Source: Anaeramoeba flamelloides (taxonomy: Eukaryota > Metamonada > Anaeramoebidae). Taken from it: 64,000 bases of DNA. Both the position numbers and the translations under genes were made by a program. Shown in pieces: positions 1-13,014 of the stretch. Position 1 is the stretch's first letter; each line of letters opens with the position of its first letter. Location: positions 3,658,001 to 3,722,000 of the forward strand of contig JANTQA010000021.1 of assembly GCA_027625915.1 (NCBI GenBank). The letters run 5' to 3'. The notes below the pieces were generated by a model. It worked only from the letters and a program-made list of their open reading frames with translations. It did not search any database and was not told where the DNA came from.

Positions 1-356
1 AGATTCTCAAAAAATTTATAAAAAAAATAAAAACTTTTTAATTTTACTAATATCTACAATTATAATTTAAGCGAAATTTAATTTTTACAAAAAAATCAAA
101 ATGTAAATTTGGAGAAATTTATTAAATTTTTTTATTGAGATTATTTCTTTGAGAGCTAAAATTAAATCCTACTCTTTGTATTTTCAAATTTTTATTAATT
201 CAATATTTGATAATTATTTGAATATCATTTTACTGGCAAAGATTCTCCAAATCCAAATATTCTAGAGATCTCAAAAAAAGTAATTAAATAATAATTATTT
301 TTTTTCAAAATTCGACTTTAGAAAAGAGAATTTCGGGTTTCATTGTATTTCTTATA

Positions 357-554
357 CCATCAGTTTGGTTTTAAAAAAAACAAACTTTCAACTAAATTTT
401 AGGCTTAAAAAATAATTACATATTAATGTAAAAAATTTGGGTTCTAGTAAAATAATTTATAAAAAATAAAATTCGAATAAATGTGCCTTAATTCGAGATT
501 TTTTTGTGCCTTAAATTTAGTTGAAAGTTTATGTCTTAAAAGTTGAAATGATCG
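357..554. repeat. TA-flanked MITE, family 1 (diverged copy)
   Basis: This is a roughly 200 bp inverted repeat whose arms carry diverged forms of the family-1 terminal motif CAGTCAGTTCCACTTTTAA, followed inwards by blocks such as CAAACTTTCAAC. The dinucleotide TA flanks both ends (355-356 and 555-556). TA duplication with a CAGT-type end is typical of Tc1/mariner-derived non-autonomous elements. Its divergence suggests an old copy. Confidence 0.6.
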
Positions 555-1930
555 TATATATTTAAATTTAATTATGTCATATCTTTTAAAATAAACTCTT
601 TTGATTTTTTTTCCATAATATACTTTTAATATTATTTAATAATTGTTTTGGAAATAATTAAATTCTTATTTTTTTTTTTTATCTTGAAATATTTGAAAAA
701 CTGATTTATTAATGATCAAATTTATAAACCATATCTTGTTTTTATCTTACAAAAAATACCAATCGATTTTCTAGATAATTCTTTTGAATTTTAATAAATA
801 CAAATAGCTTCTTATTTAGAACGTTTTACTATTATTGGATTTTTTTAAAACTTCTTCTTACAAGATTTCCTCAACTTCAACTAATCAATTTAACTATTGA
901 TATCATAACAATAAAATCAGAAAAAAAGATTTTTATTATCTTTTAAATTTTTCAAATTCATTATTTTGTGAATGTTGAAAAATATTTTTCATTCATAATA
1001 ATTGTTCTTTTTCTTAAAATACACGATTAATTTAGCAATTTTATTTCAATTCGAAATTAATTTTTAAAAAATGCCTGTAATAATTTGGAATTTTAAGATT
1101 CAAAAGATATGAATTAAATTAGAAATCATGAAATTTATCATTATACCAGTGCTAAAAATTAATTCCAGTTTCGATATTTAGTAACTATTCAAGTAATTTT
1201 CACATATTTTAGAATTAGAAAAAGAATAATTTGGATCATGACAAATTTATTCAAAAAAAAACAATTTATTTTGTAAAATAAATCAAAAAAAAAAAAAGAA
1301 ATTAAGTCAATGATCAGATCAAAAGATATTTTTCTTGTAGTTATATAACTGGTTGGGTGGTTGTAGGAGCATTTACAATGACAATATTTCTCAATTAAAA
1401 AATAATCATTTAATTTCAATTTTATTATAATATATGATTTTCTAATAAAAATACTCGGGATAAGAAAAGGATAAAATGCATTTTATCCTTTTAATTACTT
1501 AAAGTGAAATCACTCGTTAGATTAATTATTTTTTTAAAAACAGCAATTTAAATTTAAAATATTTCCGATTTGTAAAAAATTTTTTTTTCAAAATGATCTC
1601 CAAGTTAATTATTTATTATTTTAGAAAAATTTAATTTATAAGTAATTCACCTTAATTTGAAGTTAAATTTAAGTAACCATATTTTGCAACTTTGAGTTTG
1701 AATATTGATGTTTAAAATTCATTAAAATTTGACTTTGATATATAGATTTTTTAGGAAAAATCTTGGTTTTTTAGTAATACAAGGATCATTTATAATTGAT
1801 GAGATCAAACTTTGGTATCTTTTAAGAAAAAAATTTTTAGAGAATTTAAATGAGTGGAAAACCAAAACTATTTACATAAGATAAAATGTAACATGTTTTT
1901 TATTTTAGACTTTGTTATAGTAAATTAGTG

Positions 1931-2382
1931 AAAAAAAAACCAAGGAAGTGATTTTTAATTATGAATATTCAGAAAATTAATTAATAATTTCTTTTATTTA
2001 AAAGCCAATCCCTACTTTCATGAATCAAATTTCACAAATTATAACACGTCCACTTATTAGAATGATGAATAATGAAATTAAACTTGTACAAAACACGACC
2101 CCAATAATAAAAAAAACAAGAATAAAAATTATCATTTTACAAACTCTAATGAACCTTATAAAAACTCAATTGTTATTTGAAAAAAGTTAGATCTACTTGG
2201 AGTATCAAACAATTATTTGAGTATTATAGAGACACCCTCCTTTAATGAACTTTAAGATAGGTTAATTACTAGATTCCTAAAAAAAATGTTTATTTATTAA
2301 AAGGGTTTGATAGGAAAAATTAGCAATCGACAACAATTTTCCTGATATTAACAATACAAAATCTTTTCTGGAATTTTTCTTC
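1931..2382. repeat. Inverted-repeat element, family 5
   Basis: The ends are imperfect inverted repeats built around TTTTTAATTGTGAATATT. The interior is shared with sequence at about 23411-23880 and 32500-32912, including blocks near AATGATGAATAAT, CAAACTCTAATGAACC and TAAAAGGGTTTGATAGGAAA. It has no coding capacity and is probably a non-autonomous DNA transposon. The end points are approximate and no target duplication was fixed. Confidence 0.5.
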
Positions 2383-5300
2383 ATATCCGATATTTATTTC
2401 ACTACTAAACTCTTTTTCAAACAAAAGCGCACACCTCTCAAATCATCAATAGTAATGAATTTGATTGTAAATAGGATATTTACTTATTAGTGATTTTCAT
2501 TTTTTCATTTTTTCTTTTTTTGTTTTTTTATTTATGAATATTGTACAGTTGAAAAATCTAAAAAACAAGATAAGAAGAAAACAATTTTGAAATAATAAGT
2601 CAGTAAAAATGGAAATAGTTTAATTTTGATTTCGAATGGGTTAGGTATAGGAATTAAGAAAGACCATTATTGGGTTGATGTATGAAAGAAAGAAAGAAAA
2701 AAATAAAGAATGAAACAATTCCAACAAAATATACAAATGAATTATAGCTTTATATTGAAAATGAGAATTTAAAGAACAAAAGCTTGATGTTTAACAAGTT
2801 ACCAATATAATGTAAAGTAATTTTTCTTAAACCAACTTGTTCATTGTTTTTTATTGATTTTATATTTTTTTTTTTCTATACAATTTACAAACGAGATTTC
2901 TCATTTCAAATAATATGGTATATCAATTTTTAAAATATTTAATTTTAATTTTTATCGTTTTATTTTAATAAGTTTTAAATATCCAATTGAGTTGTTCATT
3001 CGGTTTTAAAGATTTTCAAATAGTTTAGAATGATACTTGGATTAATTTGATTCAATTATGAATAATTCTTGAAATTTTATGTGAGGCTCTTTTATTTGAA
3101 AAAGAGTTTATATCACGAAGCACCCCCGATTTGCATAAATATCATCAAGTTTTAACAAAAATTTTAAAATGATATTGATGTACTAATATATTTTTTTTTT
3201 ATTTGTCTTTAATCCAGATTTAAATTATAATTAAAAAGTTAAAAGAGTTCAAATATGAAGTCTTTAAGTTATGTCTTGTTTTTTTTTTGTGTATAATAAA
3301 ATAAAAATTATTCATTTTTAGATTTTCTTTAAAGATTTTTATTTTTTTTTTAATTTTTTAAATAAGAAGGTTTTTTATGTTAAGGGGTTAGCTTCTACCA
3401 AGGAGAAGTCTAGGATCAAAGTATGTTGTTCTTGGACCTAACCAAATTAGTGTTACATGGTTCAAATGTCTCTAAAAAATCAATTGCAAAGTAGTAATAT
3501 TTGTTGATCTCATCAATTAAAAATGATCTATGTATTAGTAAAAAACCCAGCAAATTCAGAATAAAATCTGCATTTCGCCATAAATTTAAAGATTGAATTA
3601 TCAATATTCAGACTAAAAAGTCATAAAATATCTTTCTTAAATTTATGGTAAAATGTAGATTAGTTACTAAAAAATTCGTTTTTTTTTAAAATATTAAATA
3701 ATTAACGAATAAAGTTTTTTGACAAATTATTTCTCAAATCATTGAAACATATTGAAATTACAATTATCTTTATCAAAAGAAAACAAAAATAATCAGTATT
3801 TGTACTTTTATGTTGATTATTATTGAGTTAATCTTTGAAATTCAAAAATTATAAAAATAGTTACTTTTGGAAGTTCTAAATATAAATTATTAAATACTGG
3901 AATACTGTATTTTGGGTTTTTATTTTAGATTTGGAATTGAAATTAAAAAAAAAATTATTCAAAATGTAATTTTTTAATAGTGATCATTAGTAAAAAATGT
4001 AATAATTTATTGTGCAATAAGATTTATAATAGATTTTTTTAGAGCTATTTGAGCCATGGTGAACTAATACCCTTTATAACCCAATTACAACATATTTTGA
4101 TTATAGAGAAATCCATGGTGACGTTAATCCCTTAATATTAATAAAAACTTAATAAATTGATTTATTAATAAAAACTATCAAATAAAGTTGCTAATTTTAT
4201 AATAAATAAAATAAATAAAAAAATAAATTACAGAGAAATTTTTATTTTTTTGAGATAAATTTTTAATCGCTATTAAATCAAGAGAAAAATGAAATTCATT
4301 TCTTTGGGTACAAATTAAAAGTTTAATCTGAATTATTTTCTAAAATTTTTATTTAAGTAATAGGTAAGACTTGAACAAACAAAAAAAACAAAAATTGCAA
4401 AATAATTTCATTAAATTGGAATTAAAGAAATATAAATTAATTTTTAATTGGTAAAATAATTATCCCTAAATTTAAATAAAAATAAAAAAAAACTTTTAAA
4501 TAATATTTACAGATAAAAAAATATTCTTCAAAACCAAAAAAAAAAAAATTGAATTTTGTTATTATTAAAAAATTGAAAAAATCTTTGTAAAATTTTAAAT
4601 TTTCAATATCAATTTAATCCACATATTAAAAAATAATTTTTGATAGATGGTCTCTAATTCAATAATATTTTTTATTTTGTTTCTAATTTTTGACTTTGTA
4701 AATTAAAAAATAAAAATAAAAAAAAATCAAATATTAATTGGACTCAAACTATTGGAGAAATCTTTTAAATTTGAAAAAAATTCTTGTTGAAAAAAATTCA
4801 AATTTTACAATATAAAAAAAAAATATTATTTTTTGTTCAATTTTTAATTTATTTTTTTTTTTATTTTTAAATTATTTAAAATTAAATATAGATATTGCCA
4901 TTGGTTAGTAATCAATAGATAAAACAAATTTTCGATGTGATGTCGAAATATCTTTTGAAATGAATAAATTATTTAATAAAGTATTTTCGACAATTTTGGG
5001 GTACAAATGACCCAAAAAAGATTTCCAGTAAAGTTTCAAGTATTTTAATCATTAAAAATAAAAAGTTTTTGATGTCTGTACAAACTTTTCAAATAAAAAA
5101 AAATTTTGTTTTAATAAAATTTGGATGGAAAAATTTAAAATCACATTAACCAAAAAAAAATTTTCAAAGTTCCAAAAAATTCTTATCAAGTTATTTTTCA
5201 AATATATAACAATACAATTTTTAATTAGAAATTTTCCTTTCGAAGAGAATTGCTTAAAAATTCTATATCTTAGAATCCTTTGATAACAACTTTAATTAAA

Positions 5301-6269
5301 TCTTTTGTTTCGAAGGTTTTTAAGTAATTTGGGGTTCTGAGGGATATAAGATAATTCGCTTAAAAAAATAAAAACAATTTTTTTATTTTTTTAAATCCAA
5401 ATTGGAGAGACTAAAACAAAAGAGATTGGAAAGTAAATACGAAAAAAAAAATGTGAATTTTCGAAATTTGTTTTTTTATTTCTAAGTTAGGTTTATTACA
5501 TTTAAATTAATAATTTTTTTTTTTTAAGGTAAGAATGCATAAGTGAAATAAAAATTTCCAATGTTCACTCACAACAAATATTATTATTATTAAATAAGTA
5601 CCAGCAAATTGTTCTTACTCTCTTAGTTGTATATTTTTCAAAAAAAAACAATTTTCATTTTATAAAAAATTATTATAATTATAAAGTAGAACGCAGATCA
5701 ACTGATAATCTGAAATAATGCATACCCGCTCCCGAGATAAATCAATATTTTTTCATTCTTCAGGAAGGAAATCAGGTCGTAATTCCTTAATGAAAAAAAT
5801 TTTCCAAAACACTTTTACTGTGAAATTTTTCGTACAACATTACAAATATTGTCTCTAAAGTCTATGAATAGGCTTAGAATCTTTCGACATTTTATTTTCT
5901 GGATGCTTTTTAAATATATTTTTTTTGTTGATAAATAGAGAAATATTGAGGAAAGAGTAATAAAAATTTTGTTAAAATAGGGAAAATGAAAGTATTCAAA
6001 TTCCTGTTGCATATTTTATTTTTAAATTTTAAAAAGTCAAAAATCAGTTTGCAAGAATTTTGGAGTGGAATTTGCCTCTCTCCAACAAAAATAAAAAAAA
6101 TTCGATTTTGTTTCGAAAAAAAAAATTTTTTAAATTGATCGCCAAATGTAAACCGACTAATAAAAAAAAAACTGACTTTTGAATTAGTATCATATGGTGT
6201 GTATATATTTTATGATGATTCAAAAAGATAATATGTTTGTTGGTCGAAAGAAAAAAGAAAATATTTGTT

Positions 6270-7443
6270 GTAATTGACAAAAATGAAAATTGACAAAAAT
6301 TGATCTATTTCTATTTTAAATAGATACATAAAAACAACTTTTTATCTTCGAAACCTGGTTAGCAAAAATATATATTGTATTTGTGTTTTATTTTACATCA
6401 CAAGTAATACTTTCTAAAAGAATTTTTTGACGAAAAATATTTTTGAAAAAAAAGTGAAAAAGATCAACCATCCCAAAAAAACACTCCTAAGTCTTCCCTT
6501 CAAATCAAGACTTTTGATTTTACTTTCGATTAATACATTTTTTCCCAAATCTTTTCAAAAGATAAATATTGTAAAATTTTTGTTAGATGGGCAATAAATC
6601 CTTTAAATCAAGATCGCCTTTAACAGTGCATAGCCGAAATTCAAAAAAATTCTTTCAAATGGTTGATAACTCTAAACTATGCCTGGCGCTTTTAGATTTG
6701 GATTTCAGAATCAAGTTCCTTAATCGGCCCTATTGTGATTTCTTGCAAATCTCAAACACAAAGACAATCTTTAATAAAACACAAAAGGAACTCTTGGAAT
6801 GCAAGGAACCCGTTTTAGCACCTTATCAGCCATACTATAACAAAGAAACCTTGAAAGTGATTGTGGCAATACTGAAGGAACTTCTCAAAGATTCAACTAT
6901 TACTTCAATTGCAACTTATCAAGTCTTTAAACCAAAGATCCATTATGTCAATGCACAACTGAAAATTAGAAAAATCAAAATTGGAACCGACTGGTTCTTC
7001 CTTTTTTTTGCAATCCCCATCAGGTGTACACCTAAAATCAATCCTTTTAGAACAAAAAAGTTTGAAGCTTTGTTGATGCCAAAGAGAAATATTGAATTTC
7101 CAAAAATTAAATACAAAAACAAGAAAAAGCACCAAAACAAAAACAAAAACAAAAACAAAAACAAATACAAAAGAACTCTTAACCTTCATAAAAACAATAA
7201 AAAAAAGAAAAACAAAAGCCAGAACAACCATCAGAAAAATTATAATAACCCAAGTCCCCTTTCTTATGTAAACAAGACTGAATGACAAATTGGAAGAAAG
7301 TTTTATTGAAGAAATTTAAAAAAACCTATTTTTTCAATTTTGTGAAAGTCTGATTTTTCTTTTTGTTTTATATTTCTAAATCAGCGATAAAAAAAATAAA
7401 ATTTGTAAAATAATTTTGTAAAGAATTGTTTTTTCTTCGTGCA
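6270..7443 (+). repeat. Segmental duplication, copy 1 (PAS-like gene block)
   Basis: This block aligns with about 13015-14195 from roughly 310 bases upstream of the start codon to roughly 150 bases past the stop. Shared upstream blocks include ATTGACAAAAATTGATCTAT and CGAAACCTGGTTAGCAAAAA. Shared downstream blocks include CAATTTTGTGAAAGTCTGAT (one base different in copy 2). Both copies are in the same orientation, about 6.7 kb apart. Conservation of the upstream sequence suggests that the promoter was copied with the gene. Confidence 0.85.
6587..7285 (+). CDS. Short PAS-like protein with basic low-complexity tail, paralogue 1
   Basis: The protein has 232 residues. Residues ~20-150 look like a single PAS fold: an N-terminal helix (KKFFQMVDNSKLCLALLDLD), a core with NRPYCDFL, a middle rich in helices, and final beta-strand-like segments ending near WFFLFFAIPI. 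Residues ~165-232 are a Lys/Asn tract coded by (AAACAA)-type repeats and are probably disordered. It begins MGN, giving a glycine at position 2, but Ser is at position 5 rather than 6, so N-myristoylation is only possible. There is no membrane segment or output domain, so it may be a sensor or adaptor with unknown ligand and partner. The start is the first Met and matches the paralogue at 13328. PAS assignment rests on pattern only; the existence of the gene is well supported by its paralogue. Confidence 0.75.
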   Translation: MGNKSFKSRSPLTVHSRNSKKFFQMVDNSKLCLALLDLDFRIKFLNRPYCDFLQISNTKTIFNKTQKELLECKEPVLAPYQPYYNKETLKVIVAILKELLKDSTITSIATYQVFKPKIHYVNAQLKIRKIKIGTDWFFLFFAIPIRCTPKINPFRTKKFEALLMPKRNIEFPKIKYKNKKKHQNKNKNKNKNKYKRTLNLHKNNKKKKNKSQNNHQKNYNNPSPLSYVNKTE

Positions 7444-7544
7444 TCTAATATTCAGAAGAACCCATCTCTTACTGCCGTGAATATGTGTTGTGCTTAAATA
7501 GCGTGAAATGAAGATGATAAACATCTCAAAAAAATGTCGATCAC

Positions 7545-7880
7545 AGCACTACACGAGTATGAAAAAATAAAATTCAAAAATTCCAAGTTAGACAAAAGTA
7601 TTACTTCAATTATCGTTTCATCTTGATTAATCGAGTTTATTCACAATATAACCAATATTCCAGAACTTAAAAATCTTGAGGCTGTTGTATTTATTGTTGT
7701 TAATAGTTATCCAACGATTTTTAAAAGTCTCTAGTCTAGAAAAAAAGGTCTATTTGGGGGTAAAAATTTTTAAATTAACTTGGTTTCATAATGAATTTTT
7801 GTTTAATTCAACTTTAGGATATTTTTTAGAATAGCTAATAACTCATAGTTTTGAAAACACTCTTATCACCTAATAAAACT
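7545..7880. repeat. Interspersed element C, 5' fragment
   Basis: It shares long blocks with 30296-30640 and 33815-34140, for example GAGGCTGTTGTATTTATTG followed by TTGTTAATAG, and GTCTCTAGTCTAGAAAAAAA. It has no coding potential. It is followed directly by a foldback array, as in the copy at 30.3 kb. The nature of the parent element is unknown. Confidence 0.6.
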
Positions 7881-7894
7881 CATGATAAATATTA

Positions 7895-8460
7895 GAGTGC
7901 CGTCAAGTGCCTAGGTTTTCCAGAATTCAAACGAATAGAGTAAAATAAAAGATTTAACTCAATTCTTTTAAATTTTGGAAAACCTAACGGCATTTTTCTT
8001 GAGGTTTATGTTTATTTGTGAAGTGTTCTAGGTTTTTTTTACTTTAGAAATAAACTGAAAATTTTATTAAAATTTTCGGTTTATTTTAAAAAGTTAAAAA
8101 AAAACCTAACGAAAATCTATTGACATTCCAAATAAATAGAAAACTCAAAAAAACCTAACGGTGCTTTTTTTTAATTATGAAATTAAAAGAAAATTTCAAA
8201 AATTTTCTTTTTATCTCTAAAATTAAAAAAAAAAGCCGTGGTTTGACAAAATCCCAAAGAATAGAGTAAAATCAAAGACTGTAGTAAATTTTCACTTGTG
8301 CAAAAATTAACATTAGTTTTTATTAATTTTTGGAATTTAAAGAAAATTTACTAAATTTTATTTTTATTTCAAAATTTAAACAAAAAATCTAAACCCACTT
8401 TTCCAGAATTCAAAAGAATAAATGAAAATCAAGGATTTTACTTTATTCTTTTAAATTAAA
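7895..8460. repeat. Foldback (hairpin) array
   Basis: This is a succession of imperfect palindromes. The first (about 7911-7988) pairs TTTTCCAGAATTCAAACGAA with ATTCTTTTAAATTTTGGAAA. The next (about 7978-8162) is a nested hairpin with outer arms ending in CCTAACGG and inner arms containing ACTTTAGAAATAAAC. The same units recur at 30660-31500 and, decayed, near 9240, 17620, 60890 and 61130. Confidence 0.7.
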
Positions 8461-8514
8461 AAAAACTAAAATACTCTAATAGAAAATTAACCTCACTCAG
8501 ACAATATATATATA

Positions 8515-8714
8515 CAGTCAGTTCCACTTTTAAGGTACAAACTTTCAACCAAATTTAAGACACAAAAAAAAATCTCAAATTAATGCACAAAATTTGGAAT
8601 TTTTTTAATTTAGAATTTATTTTACTAGAATCTGAATTTTGTACCTTAATTTGAGATTTTTTTTTGTGTCTTAAATTTGGTTGAAAGTTTGTACCTTAAA
8701 AGTGGAACTGACTG
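8515..8714. repeat. TA-flanked MITE, family 1 (best-preserved copy)
   Basis: This is a 200 bp near-perfect palindrome. It starts CAGTCAGTTCCACTTTTAAG and ends with the reverse complement, and TA stands on both sides (8513-8514, 8715-8716). The arms extend inwards through (A)CAAACTTTCAACCAAATTT. There are no coding sequences. The family is a Tc1/mariner-type non-autonomous element with at least seven copies in this window. Confidence 0.85.
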
Positions 8715-10681
8715 TATATATCAGATTATTTATTTATGTTGATCAAATTTAAACCTAGGATTTGTTTACACTAATTGTGGGGGATATTTTATTTGAGTAA
8801 TCAAAATTTTCTTTTAAATTTTACAAATGAAAAAAGAAATAATGAGTCTATATTGTGAATAATATCTTTGATATTATTCTTTAATTGTTTCTTCTCCATC
8901 GTTATTCGTCATTAATCCTTAATCCAAATTATTTGATTTTTTCCATAGGATGGATAGTCCCATAAAAAGTGATTGATTTCTTCCATCTGTTTCTAGGTTT
9001 GGTAATGTTTTTTTGTTAAAGTTGAAAATTTTTGTTTTAATTTTCTTTTTAGGTTATACAGAAGAGTATCTATTTAGGTAATTTATGAAGTTGCTTTATT
9101 TTGAATTATAATAAGAGAACTATCCCATTTTAGATTTTTTTTTGTAGTTGAATTTTTTATTTAATTTGAGAAATGAAGAGAAAAATTATTTAAATTATAT
9201 GTTTATTTCAAAAATTAAAAAAAAAGCTGAGGCATTTTTCCTAGAATTTAAACCAATTGAGTAAAATTAAAGAGTTTTCACCTTTATTTTAAAATTTAAA
9301 AAAAAAACCTATACACTTGACAGTATTTAATGGAAATCTTTAGAACTTGTTGGTATGTCTTCTGATTGATATTATTTTTATATTGAACAATTTTTAAAGA
9401 TTTTTTGCTCTCTCCACGTAAAATAATTTAAATTTAAGTTTTGTCAAACATGTTTTATTTTTATTTTAAACCCTTTTCTGTTAAGAATTCACACAATTAA
9501 TATTTTAATTCTTTTTTTGGAAACAAATAAAATTTTTTGATAAGTATACATACAAAACTGAGAATTTCTAATTTCTTTTTAAGTGTATATATTCTTTTTT
9601 ATTTTCTAAATTCCGGTGTGTTCTATTTTTGCTACCGTTTTATAAATCATTTTAGGAGAACGCCGATTAATTTTTAAAAATAACAATGTGTTTTAATTTA
9701 TCCTATCATCAATCAAGTTAAAACATTTTTGAATTCAAGTAAAAATGAAGATTCCACAAAATTATGGGCTATGGTGAATTAATTGAATGTTGAAATTCTA
9801 ACCCATTTACTAAATGTTTTTGATTGAAAATTATTGATTTTTTATTTTATTTATTTATTGCGAGAAAGGAGTAATCAAAGAAAATTTACTAAATAAAAAA
9901 GAGAAGAATAATAATTAAAATATTCAAGTAAAAAAATATTATATCATTTACATGACCAAATTAAAAATTACAATTATTGATTTTTTTAAAAAACTTTTTT
10001 TTTTTTTTTTAAAGTTTTTTTGTAAATTTTTCTCAATTTCCAAACCAAAAGTCTAAATATTTAATTACTGAGAATAGTTTTGACATTGATGTTTTATTAA
10101 TATATAGATTCATTGAAAATTCTTGGTAAATGTGATAAATTATTATCAACTGTTTGTCAATTTCTGGAGTTGGACTTACATTATCATAATCAAGTCATCA
10201 GCATACATTTGAACATCATGAACCAAATATAGTATTTTAAGAATATTGAAATGATCGATAAACCTAAAAATCAAAGGATATAGATGACCGAGCAATTAAA
10301 CTCATATTTATTCTTTTTTCAAATATTTTTGTAACCAAAATATGATTTTTACATTTTTGATATATTGATGAGAGTATAGGGAACAAAAAAATTACTACAT
10401 AGTATCAAAAAAAATTCTTGATATCATTTCTAATAACAATAAATTCTTTCTTTTTAAGATTCTTAAACTTAAAATCCTAAATAGTTAGAATAGTTGATAA
10501 TTAAAAAAATATAACTAGACGATTTTTACTTGTATTTAAAATTTACAATACCTGAAACTGGAAAAATAGTATATTGTATTAGCTGTGTTAAAGTGTTATT
10601 TAGGCCGATAGTTGATTGATCTTCAACTCCCTATAATTTTTAATTTTTTAATCAAGAGTGAAAAAATGTATTTCACAGTAT

Positions 10682-11019
10682 ATTTTTTTTCTTCCTAAAT
10701 CCAAATTGAGGTATGATAAACTAAGAGATCGAAAAGTTTTCTATTTATAAAAAAAGTAGATTACAAGTTATTTTATATACTTTTTCAGAATTAATACTGT
10801 CTACAAGTTTTCTGATTTCATAAAGTGGGTATTTTTATAAAAAATACCTTCCTTCGACTTTAACCTTTACAATATATTTGAAAGTTGGTTCATCGATTCA
10901 TCAAAACACAAATAATTCTGAAAAAGTATATAAAATAAATTGTAATCTACTTTTTTTATAAATAAAAAACTTTTCGATCCATTAGTTTATCTACATCAAT
11001 TTGGATTAAAAAAAAAATA
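10682..11019. repeat. Inverted repeat with ~105 bp arms
   Basis: The left arm (about 10688-10790) includes AAATCCAAATTGAGG, GATCGAAAAGTTTTCTATTT and TATACTTTTTCAGAATTA. The reverse complement of the same sequence lies at about 10917-11015. The loop is about 125 bp and non-coding. A related single arm may lie near 5390-5430. It is probably a non-autonomous foldback transposon; the target duplication is not resolved. Confidence 0.7.
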
Positions 11020-13014
11020 ATTAAATTCTTTTTTTAAATTATCTTCAAATATGCTTTTAATTTGGATAAAATTCCTTCTTTTTTTATTTTTATAATTCTG
11101 TAATAAGAGTTTTGTTTCAGGGTTCTAAGTTGAACCAGAATATATCGATACATATATCATAAAGGCCAAATAATTTAAATATAACTTATCAATTCCAATA
11201 TCTTATTTTTTCACTCATCAATTCGTATTTCTGAAAAAAATATAAAAATGATTATTGTAGTCAAAATAACAGGTAAGAAAAAATTTAATTGGCGTTTCGA
11301 AAACAAAAGAATGTATTTTATTGTTATAAAAAACTTACACATCAACCAATAATAGAACTCTATAATAAAAGCTAAAAAAAATATGGTATTGATTTCTTAA
11401 AATACTATTATTTAAAAAGAAATTCTAAAAATGAAGTATCAAATTGCAAAATTTATCTAAAAAAATAGAGTAACTTTTTGGTAAAATTTTTCATCTAAAA
11501 ATCAAAAAATTTCAAAAAAAAAGAGTATATGTCCTTAATAAAATTAAGCACTATTTTTTTCTGATTAATATTTTTCGAAATTAAGAACATAACTTAATTA
11601 TATTAAACGCTGTGATAATTTTTTTTAGAATAAAAAACACTCTCAACCTTTGAATATCGAAAATATTTTTTGGAATTACTGTGCACTTTTTTATTTTTTT
11701 TTGAAAAATTGGGGTTGAGAAAAGCTTGAAATCAAAAAATAAGTTAATATATTAAATTAGAATACTTTTCCAGAAAGTTTATCCTTTTAGTTTAACTTTT
11801 TTTTTATTTTACCATTTAAAACTAAAAAAAAACATTAGAGGACCAAATTAGTGCCTTTTGTGAAAAGAAAATTCCCCATAATTTAGAATTTGTTTTTTGT
11901 AAATGAGTTTAAACAAGAAAGTGTATCTAAAAATATACATAATTTCAAGTTTGAATTCAATGTTTTTTGGCAAAAAATGTTTTCAAGAAAAAGCTGAATT
12001 GAAACTTTATTTATTTTTATTTTAACATTTTGTTTTTTTAATTGTATAAATGGAAAGTATTTGATCAGTTTTTCATTTTTAGTGTTTTTTGGGTCGTAGG
12101 GACATATTATAAAAAATTTTCAACTATTTGCGTGAATAATTTAAATTTTACTGAAAAATATCAAGTGGTTTAGATTCAAAATTGATTTGAACTTAGGGTA
12201 TACTATTGGGTAGTTGATTGGGTGTTGCCTTGGAACAATAAGAAAAAAATGAATGAATAATATTTTTAAACATGGATTATAGTCTTTGTGCATGGATTAT
12301 TTTGATCATGATACAAATTTTTTTGGCCTTCTAAGTCCACAATTAGAATCAATAAAAAGTTAAAGATTGATCAGATAAGGACCAAAATAACACAACAAAT
12401 ATACCTAATACAAGATATCTCTTTTCAAATTGTAGGGATTGTTAACCTTAAATTCAAACACAAAGAATATGGGTCTTATTACCAAAAAATAAATTGGGAA
12501 AAAACGGAAAATTCTTTTATAATATACACTCATTTCTCTAAAGTTGATAAAGGGATTCTTTTAATCAATTTTAAACTGACGTTTGAGCAAATATGAATAC
12601 CTATTACATTTGGGGAGGGGGGGTAGGATAAATAAGAGTTACTAATAACGTAAGGATAAGATTCCTGGAATTTGAAAAAAGATTTTCTTGTATTTGGTGT
12701 GTTTGAGTGTGATATTTTGTTCGTAGTTGATTGAGATTTGGTTTGGTAAGTGCTTTAATAGTTGTTCAATTAGGAAAATTTCCTGTTCATTTTTTGTTAA
12801 AAAATACACTTTAATTGATTTTTTAATCCATCCAGAGAATATTTTAATGATCTTTCATTTACAATTTTATGAAAGAGGTAACAAATTTTTTCTAGAGACA
12901 ATTAAATGAATTACAATCAAAGTCATGAACTTGCTACCTAAAAAAGAATTCTGTTGATAATTCGAATTTAATTAGTACCTTACTCTTCAAAGACAAAAAG
13001 AGTAGAATTTTAAA

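Larger units (their letters stand above)
1..6586. other. Gene-free AT-rich region with repeats
   Basis: No convincing gene is seen on either strand. Open frames here are short, rich in Phe/Ile/Lys/Asn, and show neither domain patterns nor the rise in GC that marks real genes in this window. The stretch holds one TA-flanked MITE (357-554) and one longer inverted-repeat element (about 1931-2382). The rest is A/T tracts in which nothing is recognised. The last ~310 bases (from about 6270) belong to the duplicated block around the first PAS-like gene and may carry its promoter. Confidence 0.6.

Noticed and set aside
6905-7288. Long Phe/Val-rich frame antisense to the PAS-like gene (same at 13646-13987)
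   Set aside because: It is the mirror image of the AAACAA-type Lys/Asn tract; composition is that of a shadow frame.
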